Assembly (NCBI RefSeq): GCF_900109195.1
Contig: NZ_FNZG01000002.1
Location: forward strand, 690,191 to 754,190
Length of the DNA stretch: 64,000 bases
Direction of reading: 5' to 3'
Source of the DNA: Pseudooceanicola nitratireducens
GTDB lineage: Bacteria > Pseudomonadota > Alphaproteobacteria > Rhodobacterales > Rhodobacteraceae
The notes under the pieces were generated by a model, which was not told where the DNA came from, ran no database searches, and saw only the letters and a list, made by a program, of their open reading frames with translations. Below, in pieces: positions 37,273 through 45,820 of this stretch. Position numbers and translations under genes: made by a program. The first letter of the stretch is position 1. Each line of letters starts with the position of its first letter.

Positions 37273-38127
37273 ATGGACAGCACTTTCCGCCCGTATCGTT
37301 CCGTACTTTATATCCCCGGTTCGAAAGAGCGGGCGCTGGACAAGGCGCGCGGGTTGGCCTGCGATGCGATCATCTTTGACCTCGAAGACGCTGTAACGCC
37401 GGATGCCAAGGATGCGGCGCGCGAAACGCTGAAGGCCGCGCTGGCCGAAGGCGGCTATGGTGAGCGGGCAAAGATCATTCGGATCAACGGGCTGGACACC
37501 GATTGGGGCCGCGATGACGTGGCCGTGCTGAAAGACGCAGGGGCCGATGCCTTCCTGCTGCCCAAGGTGAATTCCGCCAAGGATATCGAGGCGCTGGACG
37601 AACTTCTGGGTGGCCAGACGGCGATCTGGGCGATGATCGAAACGCCCCTTGGCGTGCTGAACGCGCTGGAAATCGCCGCCCATCCGCGGCTGGAGGGCTT
37701 TGTCGCCGGCACGAACGACCTGGCGAAAGAGCTGAACTGCCGCTCGCGCGACGACCGGCTGCCGATGATGTTCGCGCTGCAGCAGATGCTGCTGGCGGCC
37801 CGCGCGCATGACGTGATCTGCGTCGACGGCGTCTATAACCAGTACCTGAACGAAGAAGGCCTGGCCGCGGAATGCGAACAGGGCCGTGACCTTGGGTTCG
37901 ACGGAAAGACGCTGATTCACCCTGCGCAGGTTGCCGGGGCCAACACCGCCTTTGCCCCGACCGAAGCCGAGATCGACCTGGCCAAGCGCCAGATCGAAGC
38001 GCACGAGGAAATCGAGCGCACGGGGCAGGGGGTTGCGGTGGTTGACGGCAAGATCGTCGAGAACCTGCACGTCGAGACTGCGAAAAAGACACTGGCCAAA
38101 GCCGAGGCGATTGCGAAGCTGGGCTGA
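37273..38127 (+). CDS. mcl2: CitE/HpcH-type lyase, probably (3S)-malyl-CoA thioesterase
   Basis: 284 residues of the HpcH/HpaI aldolase (CitE-like) fold: RSVLYIPGSKERALDKARGL, DLEDAVTPDAKDAAR with metal ligand, MIETPLGVLNALEIA with the metal-binding Glu, GTNDLAKEL, and GKTLIHPAQV. Of the alphaproteobacterial paralogues, the short form next to mesaconyl-CoA hydratase is malyl-CoA thioesterase (Mcl2) in Rhodobacter; the longer Mcl1 is the lyase. I infer Mcl2 from length and neighbourhood; lyase activity remains possible. GGAGG is eight bases before the ATG. Confidence 0.8.
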   Translation: MDSTFRPYRSVLYIPGSKERALDKARGLACDAIIFDLEDAVTPDAKDAARETLKAALAEGGYGERAKIIRINGLDTDWGRDDVAVLKDAGADAFLLPKVNSAKDIEALDELLGGQTAIWAMIETPLGVLNALEIAAHPRLEGFVAGTNDLAKELNCRSRDDRLPMMFALQQMLLAARAHDVICVDGVYNQYLNEEGLAAECEQGRDLGFDGKTLIHPAQVAGANTAFAPTEAEIDLAKRQIEAHEEIERTGQGVAVVDGKIVENLHVETAKKTLAKAEAIAKLG

Positions 38128-38169
38128 AGCAGGCAATGTGAAGGCAATTTACATAGCCACAGGTGAGTC

Positions 38170-38715
38170 ATGCTCCTTCTAGCTCTTGGTGTCCTTCTCT
38201 GGGCCGCGGCCCATTTCTTCAAACGTCTCGCCCCCGAGGCCCGGGCCCGCATGGGCAATGGCGGGCGCGGGGCGGTCGCGCTGGCGCTGGTCGTGTCGAT
38301 CGTGCTGATGGTGCTGGGCTATCGCGCGGCCGAGGGCATGGTCTTCTGGGGGCGGCATCCCGCCACCGTGGGGATCAACAACCTGTTGATGATCGCGGCG
38401 CTTTACTTCACCTCTCCGGGGCCGAAGAAGGGCGCGCTGTTCTACCGGATGCGGCACCCGATGCTGACCGGGTTTTTCCTGTGGACCGTGGCGCATCTGC
38501 TGGTGAATGGCGATACGCCGTCCTTCCTGCTGTTCGGCGGTCTCGGGGCCTGGGCGCTGGCCGAGATGGTCGTGATCAACCGGGCCGAACCCGCCTGGAC
38601 GCCGCCCGCCAAGGGCTCCATCGGCAAGGACGCGATGTTCCTTGTCGCCTCTGTTATTCTGCTGGGCGTGATCGGCATGATCCACACCTGGCTTGGCTAT
38701 CCGACATTTGGATAA
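38170..38715 (+). CDS. NnrU-family membrane protein
   Basis: 181 residues with about six membrane helices and the family motif MRHPMLTGFFLWTVAHLLVNGD. NnrU was named from denitrification clusters, but most alphaproteobacteria carry unlinked copies of unknown role, and none of the denitrification genes is here. It stands between two ethylmalonyl-CoA pathway genes, 42 bases after the first. Confidence 0.86.
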   Translation: MLLLALGVLLWAAAHFFKRLAPEARARMGNGGRGAVALALVVSIVLMVLGYRAAEGMVFWGRHPATVGINNLLMIAALYFTSPGPKKGALFYRMRHPMLTGFFLWTVAHLLVNGDTPSFLLFGGLGAWALAEMVVINRAEPAWTPPAKGSIGKDAMFLVASVILLGVIGMIHTWLGYPTFG

Positions 38716-38724
38716 GGATCTGAC

Positions 38725-38928
38725 ATGAAAGCCTATCGTTTTCTGACTGCCGACGACACCTCGGCCTTCTGCCACAAGGTCACCGAAGCCCTGTCCAAGG
38801 GATGGGAGCTGTACGGCGACCCGACCTATGCCCATGACGCCACCACCGGCGTGATGCGCTGTGGCCAGGCGGTCGTGAAGGACGCCGAGGGCGACTATTC
38901 CCCCGAGATCAAACTGGGAGCCTTGTAA
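38725..38928 (+). CDS. DUF1737 small protein
   Basis: 67 residues, beginning MKAYRFLTADDTSAFCHKVTEALSKGWELYGDPTY. The GWxLxGxPTY pattern is the DUF1737 signature. No function is known. It is eight bases after the NnrU gene and four bases before the hydratase gene, so it belongs to the same transcript. Confidence 0.88.
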   Translation: MKAYRFLTADDTSAFCHKVTEALSKGWELYGDPTYAHDATTGVMRCGQAVVKDAEGDYSPEIKLGAL

Positions 38929-38932
38929 GCCG

Positions 38933-39964
38933 ATGACCAAGACCAATCCGGGCCGTTTCTTCGAGGATTACAAGGTCGGTCAGGTGATCGACCATGCCGT
39001 GCCGCGAACCGTGTCGGGCGGGGAAAGGGCGCTGTACCACGCGCTGTATCCGATGCGGCATGCGCTTTATTCCTCGGATGAATTTGCGAAGGGCTGCGGA
39101 TTGCCGGCGGCACCGATCGACGATCTGGCGGCCTTCCACGTGGTCTTTGGCAAGACCGTGCCGGATGTGTCGCTGAACGCGGTGGCCAACCTGGGCTATG
39201 CCGAAGGGCGCTGGCTGAAGCCGGTCTATGCGGGCGACACGCTGCGGTCCTCGTCCGAGGTGATCGGGCTGAAGCAGAATTCCAACGGCAAGACCGGGGT
39301 GGTCTATGTGCGCACCCGCGGCATGAACCAGCGCGACGAGGTCGTCATGGAATATGTCCGTTGGGTCATGGTGCGCAAACGCGACGTCGATGCGCCGGCC
39401 CCCGAGGTCGTGGTGCCCGAGCTGTCGAAGGTCATCGACCCCAAAGATCTGGTGATCCCCGAGGGGCTGGATTTCACCAATTACGATTTCACCCTGGCGG
39501 GTGAGCCGCATCGCTTTGGCGACTACGAGGTGGGAGAGGTGATCGGCCACGTCGATGGTGTGACCGTCGAAGAGGCCGAGCACATGATGGCGACGCGCCT
39601 CTGGCAGAACACCGCCAAGGTGCATTTCGACGCCACCTTCCGCCCCGATGGCCAGCGGCTGATCTATGGCGGGCACGTGATTTCCATGGCGCGGGCGCTG
39701 TCGTTCAATGGCCTTGCCAATGCGCAGATGATCGTCGGGCTGAACGGGGGCGCACATGCGAACCCCTGTTTCAGCGGTCTGACGATCAAGGCCTGGTCCG
39801 AGGTTCTGGACAAGGCGGAAACCGCAGCGCCGGGCGTTGGCGCGATCCGGCTGCGGCTGGTTGCGGTCAGCGATGCCTCGGTCGGAGAGCTGAAGGGCGA
39901 GGATGGCAAATACCTGCCGCAGGTGCTTCTGGATCTGGATTACTGGGCCTTGATGCCGATCTGA
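38933..39964 (+). CDS. mch: Mesaconyl-CoA hydratase (MaoC-type)
   Basis: Double hot-dog dehydratase of 343 residues that hydrates mesaconyl-C1-CoA to beta-methylmalyl-CoA in the ethylmalonyl-CoA pathway. MaoC-like ends FEDYKVGQVIDHAVPRTVSGGE and a second hot-dog half with YGGHVISMARAL are visible. Identity as Mch rather than another MaoC dehydratase is supported by length, the adjacent mcl2 gene and the presence of ccr and ecm in the same window. A strong terminator follows. Confidence 0.87.
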   Translation: MTKTNPGRFFEDYKVGQVIDHAVPRTVSGGERALYHALYPMRHALYSSDEFAKGCGLPAAPIDDLAAFHVVFGKTVPDVSLNAVANLGYAEGRWLKPVYAGDTLRSSSEVIGLKQNSNGKTGVVYVRTRGMNQRDEVVMEYVRWVMVRKRDVDAPAPEVVVPELSKVIDPKDLVIPEGLDFTNYDFTLAGEPHRFGDYEVGEVIGHVDGVTVEEAEHMMATRLWQNTAKVHFDATFRPDGQRLIYGGHVISMARALSFNGLANAQMIVGLNGGAHANPCFSGLTIKAWSEVLDKAETAAPGVGAIRLRLVAVSDASVGELKGEDGKYLPQVLLDLDYWALMPI

Positions 39965-39988
39965 TCCCGGCATTTCGCGAAATTTGTG

Positions 39989-40021
39989 CGCCCCGGTCTC
40001 AGGATCGGGGCGTTTTCTTTT
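39989..40021 (+). terminator. Terminator of the mcl2-mch operon
   Basis: Stem CGCCCCG/CGGGGCG extended by GTC/GAT (one G-T pair), 4-base loop TCAG, then TTTTCTTTTT. It lies 25 bases after the mch stop. Confidence 0.92.
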
Positions 40022-40336
40022 TGACAGATATGGCGCGCAGCAGCGTCACGATTGTCACAACGCCGGACTTGCGCATTCGCGCACCGGTTGCTTCTGTGAA
40101 CAGGCATTGGTTGCATTCGTGCATCGGTCCGGGCGTCGGGCCGGTGGAATGCCCGCGCTTTAATCCGCCTTTAAGGTGGTCTGTGTTTTAATGATTTACC
40201 TTTCCGCCCAATAGGGTGGGGCATCTGCTGAAACGGGGTGTACTCGGTCCCGGGAAGGTGGAAGTGGTTGGTTAACCGGGGCTCCGTACGGCCCGCCATT
40301 CGGAATTGATTGAAACAACCAAAGCGGGTGATTTCC
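40022..40336. other. Promoter-side region of the VPLPA-tail gene
   Basis: 315 bases without a gene. TTGACAG begins it, and there are several similar words (TTGCGCATTCGCGCA, TTGCATTCGTGCA), but no confident operator, RNA or repeat family. Confidence 0.45.
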
Positions 40337-41008
40337 TTGCTGAAACAAATTTCTCTTAGCGCCGCACTGCTGCTTGGCCTGGCCGGTGTCGCGCAATCCG
40401 CCGTCGTGTACGAACTTGATCGCCCGACGTTCGAGACGACCATCGCCGGAAGCCCGACGGTCTATTCCTTCGACTTCTCGACGGATGTTGCCGCAACCGA
40501 TTATCTTGCGCTGACGCCGCAGATCGTCATCACCTCGGTCGGGAATGACTTCACCGTCTCTAACGGTCAGTTCAAGGGCAACGTGAACGGGTCCGTTCCC
40601 GTGGGGCAGACGGCGTCTTCGACGCTGGAGTCGTTCCAGGACTGGTCGCTGGCCGTTGACACCTATTTCTTCGGCTTCGACTATATCGGTTCGGGGCCGA
40701 AGACCACGACCGGGCAGAACATCGAACGGCTGCGCATCACCCTGGTCACAGCAACCGGCAACCACACCTACGTGGTTCCGGACCTGAACGGCACGCAGGG
40801 CGGCTTTGTCGGCTTCTCTTCGGACAGCGTGATCACGAGCGTCCGTTTCGACGGCACGAGCGAGGCGAGCCGCCGGACCTACTGGCTGGACAACGTCCTG
40901 ATCGCGGATGCGCCCGTGGGTGCCGTGCCGCTGCCCGCCAGCTTCGGTTTCGGGCTGATCGGCGTTGGCGCATTGGCCCTGATGCGGCGCCGCAAGGCCC
41001 GCGGCTAG
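40337..41008 (+). CDS. Secreted protein with VPLPA-type C-terminal sorting tail
   Basis: About 223 residues. A signal peptide (LLKQISLSAALLLGLAGVAQSA) leads to a Thr/Ser/Asp-rich beta domain with VYSFDFSTDVAATDY and YWLDNVLI. The C-terminus is VPLPASFGFGLIGVGALALMRRRK: a VPLPA motif, one membrane helix and an Arg/Lys cluster, the substrate pattern for a VPLPA-specific exosortase. The start is uncertain; TTG 40337 follows GGGTGA, with GTG 40328 and TTG 40310 also in frame. It is followed by the sdh operon promoter. Confidence 0.8.
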   Translation: MLKQISLSAALLLGLAGVAQSAVVYELDRPTFETTIAGSPTVYSFDFSTDVAATDYLALTPQIVITSVGNDFTVSNGQFKGNVNGSVPVGQTASSTLESFQDWSLAVDTYFFGFDYIGSGPKTTTGQNIERLRITLVTATGNHTYVVPDLNGTQGGFVGFSSDSVITSVRFDGTSEASRRTYWLDNVLIADAPVGAVPLPASFGFGLIGVGALALMRRRKARG

Positions 41009-41015
41009 GGCTTTT

Positions 41016-41037
41016 CGGCGCGAAACGCGCCGCTATT
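41016..41037 (+). terminator. Hairpin after the VPLPA-tail gene
   Basis: 7-bp stem CGGCGCG/CGCGCCG with AAA loop, then CTATTTCC. Weak T run, so only moderate support. Confidence 0.5.
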
Positions 41038-41064
41038 TCCGACAAAAACACTTATATTTGTGCC

Positions 41065-41095
41065 TGTGATCACGGGCGCAAATTTCGTGATCACA
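41065..41095. promoter_or_regulatory. Tandem TGTGATCACA-type palindromes upstream of sdhC
   Basis: TGTGATCACG (41065-41074) and CGTGATCACA (41086-41095), centres 21 bp apart, 114-144 bases before the sdhC ATG. Layout and distance match the pair before sucC. Confidence 0.65.
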
Positions 41096-41208
41096 ATGCA
41101 TAAAATCCGACCAATTTCTCGCAATTTTCTGCGCATGCGCGCTGTTGACCTGATGACAAGTTGGAAAAAAACGTTAGGACTTGGGCGAAATCAAACGAGA
41201 GGAATGTC

Positions 41209-41598
41209 ATGGCTGACGTGAACCGGGGCAATCGCCCGCTTTCGCCTTTCATGCTTGGTCCGTACTACCGGCCCCAGATGACTTCGATGTCGTCGATCAT
41301 GGTGCGGATCACCGGAATCGCGTCGTTCGGCGTCGTGTTCCTGATCGTCTGCTGGCTGCTGGCCGCGGCGTCGTCCGAAGCCGCCTTCACCTGGGTGAAC
41401 TGGCTGCTGACCAGCTGGATCGGGGACCTGCTGATGCTGCTGGCCTCCTGGGCGATCTGGTATCATGTGCTGGGCCGTCTGCGGCATGTCATCTGGGACT
41501 TCGGCTATTGCCTGGACGTCGAGACGTCCGAGACCCTGGGCAAGGGCATGTTCATCGGCGCGACCGTGCTGATGCTGATCACGGCCATCGTGGTATAA
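41209..41598 (+). CDS. sdhC: Succinate dehydrogenase cytochrome b556 subunit
   Basis: 129 residues, membrane anchor of complex II. Starts NRGNRPLSPFMLGPYYRPQMTSMSSIMVRITG, the conserved quinone/heme region with SIMHRITG-like SIMVRITG; note that the usual His in this motif is Val here. A second helix carries IWYHVLGRLRHVIWDFG with the heme-ligand His. GAGAGGA is seven bases before the ATG. First gene of sdhCDAB. Confidence 0.94.
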   Translation: MADVNRGNRPLSPFMLGPYYRPQMTSMSSIMVRITGIASFGVVFLIVCWLLAAASSEAAFTWVNWLLTSWIGDLLMLLASWAIWYHVLGRLRHVIWDFGYCLDVETSETLGKGMFIGATVLMLITAIVV

Positions 41599-41609
41599 GG
41601 AGCGCAACG

Positions 41610-41981
41610 ATGCAATTTCTGACCGACCGCAAACGTGCCGTAGGCAATGGTGCCGGCAGCGAAGGCACCCACCACCACTGGAAGATGATCGTGTCCTCGA
41701 TCTGCCTGGTGGTTCTTGCGCCCTTCTTCATCTTCACCTTCGGCAGCGGCCTGGGCGGCAGCTATGAAGAGGTCCTGGCATTCTTCTCGCGCCCCTTCGT
41801 GGCGCTGGTGATGGGGCTGGGCCTGGTCGTTGGCCTGAACCACTTCAAGATGGAAATCGACGAGGCGGTCGAGGATTACATCCACGGCATCGCCCAGAAA
41901 CTGACACTGATCGCGGTCAGCGCAGCGACCTACACGCTGATGGCCGTCGGGCTGTTTGCCCTGTTGAAACTCGCCCTGTGA
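41610..41981 (+). CDS. sdhD: Succinate dehydrogenase hydrophobic anchor subunit
   Basis: 123 residues with three membrane helices; GSEGTHHHWKMIVSSICLVVLAPFF is the family's N-terminal pattern and VVGLNHFKMEIDEAVEDYIHG carries conserved His and Asp residues. AAGGAG is present seven bases before the ATG at 41610, 11 bases after sdhC. Confidence 0.93.
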   Translation: MQFLTDRKRAVGNGAGSEGTHHHWKMIVSSICLVVLAPFFIFTFGSGLGGSYEEVLAFFSRPFVALVMGLGLVVGLNHFKMEIDEAVEDYIHGIAQKLTLIAVSAATYTLMAVGLFALLKLAL

Positions 41982-42002
41982 CGGTCGGGAAGGAATAAGC
42001 TG

Positions 42003-43811
42003 ATGACAGCAACTTACGAATACGAGACGCATGATTATGACGTCGTGGTCGTTGGTGCCGGCGGTGCCGGTCTGCGCGCCACGCTTGGCATGGCCGAACA
42101 GGGCCTGCGCACGGCCTGTGTGTCGAAGGTCTTCCCGACCCGTTCGCACACCGTTGCCGCCCAGGGCGGGATCGCCGCGTCGCTTTCGAACATGGGCCCG
42201 GACCACTGGCAGTGGCACATGTACGACACCGTCAAGGGCTCGGACTGGCTGGGTGACACGGATGCGATGGAATACCTCGCCCGCGAAGCCCCCAAGGCCG
42301 TGTATGAGCTTGAGCATTACGGCGTGCCCTTCTCGCGTACCGAAGAGGGCAAGATCTACCAGCGTCCCTTCGGCGGTCACACCACCGAATTCGGCGAAGG
42401 CCCCGCCGTGCAGCGGACCTGTGCCGCCGCCGACCGGACCGGCCACGCGATCCTGCACACGCTGTATGGTCAGTCGCTGAAGAACAACGCCGAGTTCTAC
42501 ATTGAATATTTCGCCATCGACCTGATCATGTCGGACGACGGTGTCTGCACCGGTGTCGTCTGCTGGAAGCTGGACGATGGCACGATGCATGTCTTCAACG
42601 CCAAGATGGTCGTTCTGGCCACCGGTGGATACGGGCGTGCGTACTTCTCGGCCACCTCGGCCCATACCTGCACCGGCGACGGTGGCGGCATGGTCGCGCG
42701 GGCCGGGCTGCCCCTGCAGGACATGGAATTCGTTCAGTTCCACCCGACTGGTATCTACGGTTCGGGCTGTCTGATCACCGAAGGCGCGCGCGGCGAGGGT
42801 GGTTACCTGACCAACTCCGAAGGCGAACGGTTCATGGAGCGTTATGCGCCCCAGTACAAGGACCTGGCCCCGCGTGACTACGTCTCTCGCTCCATGACCA
42901 TGGAGATCCGCGAAGGCCGCGGTGTGGGTGAACATGGTGATCACATTCACCTGAACTTGTCGCACCTGCCGGCCGAAGCGCTGGCGGAACGTCTGCCCGG
43001 CATCTCGGAATCGGCCAAGATCTTTGCCGGTGTCGATGTGACCAAGGAACCGATCCCGGTTCTGCCGACCGTGCATTACAACATGGGCGGTATCCCGACG
43101 AACTATTGGGGCGAGGTGCTGAACCCGACCGCCGAAAACCCGAACCAGGTGGTTCCGGGCCTGATGGCCGTGGGCGAAGCGGGCTGTGCCTCGGTGCATG
43201 GGGCGAACCGTCTGGGGTCGAATTCGCTTATCGACCTTGTGGTCTTTGGCCGTGCCGCCGCGATCCGCGCCGGTCAGGTCGTCGACCGCGAAGCGGCGAT
43301 CCCCGCGACCAACAAGGCATCCGTCGACAAGGCGTTTGATCGCTTTGATTTCTATCGCAACGCCAAGGGGGCCATCCCGACCGCGGATCTGCGCCTGGAA
43401 ATGCAGCGCACCATGCAGTCGGACGCCGCCGTCTTCCGTGAATCGAAGACGCTGGCCGAAGGCGTCGAGAAGATGACCGCGATTGCCGCGAAGATCACCG
43501 ACCTCAAGGTCACCGATCGGTCGCTGGTGTGGAACTCGGATCTGATGGAAACGCTGGAGCTGACGAACCTGATGCCGAACGCCCTGGCGACCATCGTCGG
43601 TGCAGAGGCACGTCACGAATCCCGCGGGGCGCATGCCCACGAGGATTACGCCGAGCGCGACGACGAGAACTGGCGCGTGCACACGATTTCCCGCGTGGAA
43701 GACAACAAGGTCGAGCTGAGCTACCGCCCGGTGATCACCGACCCGCTGTCGACCGAAGCCGAAGGCGGGATCGAGCTGAAGCGCATCGCGCCCAAGGCAC
43801 GGACGTTCTGA
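42003..43811 (+). CDS. sdhA: Succinate dehydrogenase flavoprotein subunit
   Basis: 602 residues. FAD-binding [19 protein letters not shown], the covalent-FAD site [14 protein letters not shown] with its His, QFHPTGIYG active-site region, and [18 protein letters not shown]. Oxidises succinate to fumarate and feeds electrons to SdhB and ubiquinone. Codon choice favours CGT and GGT, as expected for a highly expressed gene. Confidence 0.97.
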   Translation: MTATYEYETHDYDVVVVGAGGAGLRATLGMAEQGLRTACVSKVFPTRSHTVAAQGGIAASLSNMGPDHWQWHMYDTVKGSDWLGDTDAMEYLAREAPKAVYELEHYGVPFSRTEEGKIYQRPFGGHTTEFGEGPAVQRTCAAADRTGHAILHTLYGQSLKNNAEFYIEYFAIDLIMSDDGVCTGVVCWKLDDGTMHVFNAKMVVLATGGYGRAYFSATSAHTCTGDGGGMVARAGLPLQDMEFVQFHPTGIYGSGCLITEGARGEGGYLTNSEGERFMERYAPQYKDLAPRDYVSRSMTMEIREGRGVGEHGDHIHLNLSHLPAEALAERLPGISESAKIFAGVDVTKEPIPVLPTVHYNMGGIPTNYWGEVLNPTAENPNQVVPGLMAVGEAGCASVHGANRLGSNSLIDLVVFGRAAAIRAGQVVDREAAIPATNKASVDKAFDRFDFYRNAKGAIPTADLRLEMQRTMQSDAAVFRESKTLAEGVEKMTAIAAKITDLKVTDRSLVWNSDLMETLELTNLMPNALATIVGAEARHESRGAHAHEDYAERDDENWRVHTISRVEDNKVELSYRPVITDPLSTEAEGGIELKRIAPKARTF

Positions 43812-43939
43812 TGCGTCGGGCCCTGCCCCAGAACCATGCGCGTCCGGGTGGCCTTGCCGCCCTGATGCTGCATGGGGGCAGGGTCCCCGCGCGGATCCTT
43901 GATATCCGCAACGCAGGAGGCGCGCGTGTTCTTCGTTGA
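43811..43939 (+). CDS. Possible 42-residue ORF after sdhA
   Basis: Begins in the TGATG overlap with the sdhA stop and runs [20 protein letters not shown] to a stop inside the next gene. No family is recognised. The overlap start makes translation by coupling possible, but composition is Arg/Ala/Gly-rich as in random high-GC frames, so this may be only a spacer. Confidence 0.25.
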   Translation: MRRALPQNHARPGGLAALMLHGGRVPARILDIRNAGGARVLR

Positions 43940-44768
43940 GACGCTGCAGCGCCGCAAGCGCGAGAACCGGCAGGGCAAACTGCTGCCGATCGGCCATCGC
44001 GCCGGGGCCAAGGCCCGGGTCCTGAAGGACCCGCGCGGAGAGACCCCTGAACCCGGTTTCCCGACTGTGGACGGCCCGCATTATTACGACGTGCTGGCGG
44101 CGCTGCATGATTTCGTCACGCCCGAGTGGTATTTCGAGATCGGCACCAACCGCGGCGGGTCGCTTGAGGTCTGTCCGGGCAAGTTCATCGCCGTGGATCC
44201 CCAGCTGATCCTGACTAACTTCTCGATGAAGGACCGGCCCGAGGGGCATTTCTTCCAGATCACCAGCGACGGGTTCTTCGACCTGGGCTTCCTGGAAGGC
44301 CTGGGCATCCGTCCCGAACTGGGGTTCCTGGACGGGATGCACCGGTTCGAATTCCTGCTGCGCGATTTCATGAACTTTGAAAAGCGGTCGGCCCCCGGGG
44401 CCATCGCGATCCTGCATGATTGCCTGCCCTTCACCGCTGCCATGACGGCGCGTGACTGGGATCCCAAGAAGACCCGGCAATGGACCGGGGATGTCTGGAA
44501 GACCCTGGCAATCCTGCTGAAACACCGGCCGGACCTGCAGATCGACGTGCTGGACGCCTATCCGACGGGGCTGGTCATTCTTCGCAATCTCGATGCGGAG
44601 AACACCACGCTGGCGGGGTGCTACGACGCCGTCGTCGCCGAGTTCCTGGACACGGATATCGCCGCGTTCGGTCCTGCCACCTACTTCGACATGTTCCAAA
44701 TTCAAAGCAGCCACGCCGCGATCGCGGCGTTGCGGGCCACGGGCGGTCCTGCCGCCGCTGCTGCCTAG
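43926..44768 (+). CDS. SAM-dependent methyltransferase-like protein between sdhA and sdhB
   Basis: 280 residues. A Rossmann-type [15 protein letters not shown] glycine motif, FIAVDPQ acidic strand end, [17 protein letters not shown] and [11 protein letters not shown] match class I methyltransferases of the Methyltransf_24 type, which act on glycans or small molecules; the target is unknown. GTG start at 43926 has AGGAGG upstream. It interrupts the sdhCDAB order with 14 bases to sdhB, so it must be co-transcribed. Confidence 0.8.
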   Translation: MFFVETLQRRKRENRQGKLLPIGHRAGAKARVLKDPRGETPEPGFPTVDGPHYYDVLAALHDFVTPEWYFEIGTNRGGSLEVCPGKFIAVDPQLILTNFSMKDRPEGHFFQITSDGFFDLGFLEGLGIRPELGFLDGMHRFEFLLRDFMNFEKRSAPGAIAILHDCLPFTAAMTARDWDPKKTRQWTGDVWKTLAILLKHRPDLQIDVLDAYPTGLVILRNLDAENTTLAGCYDAVVAEFLDTDIAAFGPATYFDMFQIQSSHAAIAALRATGGPAAAAA

Positions 44769-44782
44769 ACGGAGTCCTGACC

Positions 44783-45562
44783 ATGGTACAATTCACGCTT
44801 CCCAAGAACTCTCGCATCCGGACCGGCAAGACCTGGCCCAAGCCCGATGGCGCAACCAACGTGCGCAAGTTCAAGATCTATCGCTGGAACCCCGATGACG
44901 GGGAAAACCCGCGGGTGGACACCTATTTCCTGGATATGGACAAATGCGGTCCGATGATCCTGGACGCGTTGATCAAGATCAAGAACGAGATCGATCCGAC
45001 GCTGACCTTCCGCCGGTCCTGCCGGGAAGGGATCTGCGGCTCCTGCGCGATGAACATCGACGGGATCAACACCCTGGCCTGTATCTATGGCCTGGACGAG
45101 GTGAAGGGCGACGTGCGGATCTATCCGCTGCCGCACATGCCGGTGGTCAAGGACCTGATCCCCGATCTGACGCATTTCTATGCGCAGCATGCCTCGATCA
45201 TGCCCTGGCTGGAAACCAAGACCAACCGCCCCGCGAAAGAGTGGAAGCAATCCATCGAGGACCGCAAGAAGCTGGATGGTCTGTATGAATGCGTCATGTG
45301 TGCGTCCTGCTCGACCTCGTGCCCGTCCTACTGGTGGAACGGCGATCGGTATCTTGGGCCTGCCGCGCTGCTGCATGCCTATCGCTGGATCATCGACAGC
45401 CGCGATGAAGCGACCGGTGAGCGTCTGGACGAGCTGGAGGATCCCTTTAAGCTGTACCGCTGCCACACGATCATGAACTGCGCCAAGACCTGCCCCAAGG
45501 GTCTGAACCCGGCGGCGGCGATTTCGCACATCAAGCAGATGATGGTCGAGCGCACCGTCTGA
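44783..45562 (+). CDS. sdhB: Succinate dehydrogenase iron-sulfur subunit
   Basis: 259 residues. [2Fe-2S] motif [16 protein letters not shown], [4Fe-4S] [12 protein letters not shown] and [3Fe-4S]/C-terminal [17 protein letters not shown] are all complete. Carries electrons from SdhA to the quinone site. A strong terminator follows 24 bases after the stop. Confidence 0.97.
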   Translation: MVQFTLPKNSRIRTGKTWPKPDGATNVRKFKIYRWNPDDGENPRVDTYFLDMDKCGPMILDALIKIKNEIDPTLTFRRSCREGICGSCAMNIDGINTLACIYGLDEVKGDVRIYPLPHMPVVKDLIPDLTHFYAQHASIMPWLETKTNRPAKEWKQSIEDRKKLDGLYECVMCASCSTSCPSYWWNGDRYLGPAALLHAYRWIIDSRDEATGERLDELEDPFKLYRCHTIMNCAKTCPKGLNPAAAISHIKQMMVERTV

Positions 45563-45586
45563 TCGGTTGGAACGGCGTGTTTTTGG

Positions 45587-45611
45587 AAGGGCCCTTTCGG
45601 GGGCCCTTTTT
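45587..45611 (+). terminator. Terminator of the sdh operon
   Basis: Perfect 8-bp stem AAGGGCCC/GGGCCCTT, 6-base loop, T run at 45607-45611. Confidence 0.92.
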
Positions 45612-45620
45612 CTATGTGGC

Positions 45621-45737
45621 GGGATCCAATTGTGCGGGGGCCGGGGGCCCCCGCGTTCCATTCTACTCATCCCCGCCCCCGCAGGCGGGGGCAGGGCTTC
45701 GGGGCCTCCGGCGGGGATATTTTCGAAAACCAAAGAG
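45621..45737. repeat. Composite intergenic repeat, copy F
   Basis: GGGATCCAA, perfect palindrome GCGGGGGCC/GGCCCCCGC (45634-45654), CCCCCGC/GCGGGGG hairpin, then GGCCTCCGGCGGGGATATTTTCG and AAAACCAAAGAG. The last part is the reverse complement of the inner inverted unit of copy E. Confidence 0.7.
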
Positions 45738-45820
45738 GGGCTGACGTGGCGTTCTGCTTTGGAGCCCGGCGCAGGGGCGCATAGGCTTTGCGGGAGGGCT
45801 TGGGCTTGGGAGGAGCGGCC

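Noticed and set aside
41505-44714. 1069-codon minus-strand open frame
   Set aside because: Antisense to the sdh operon; low-complexity translation.
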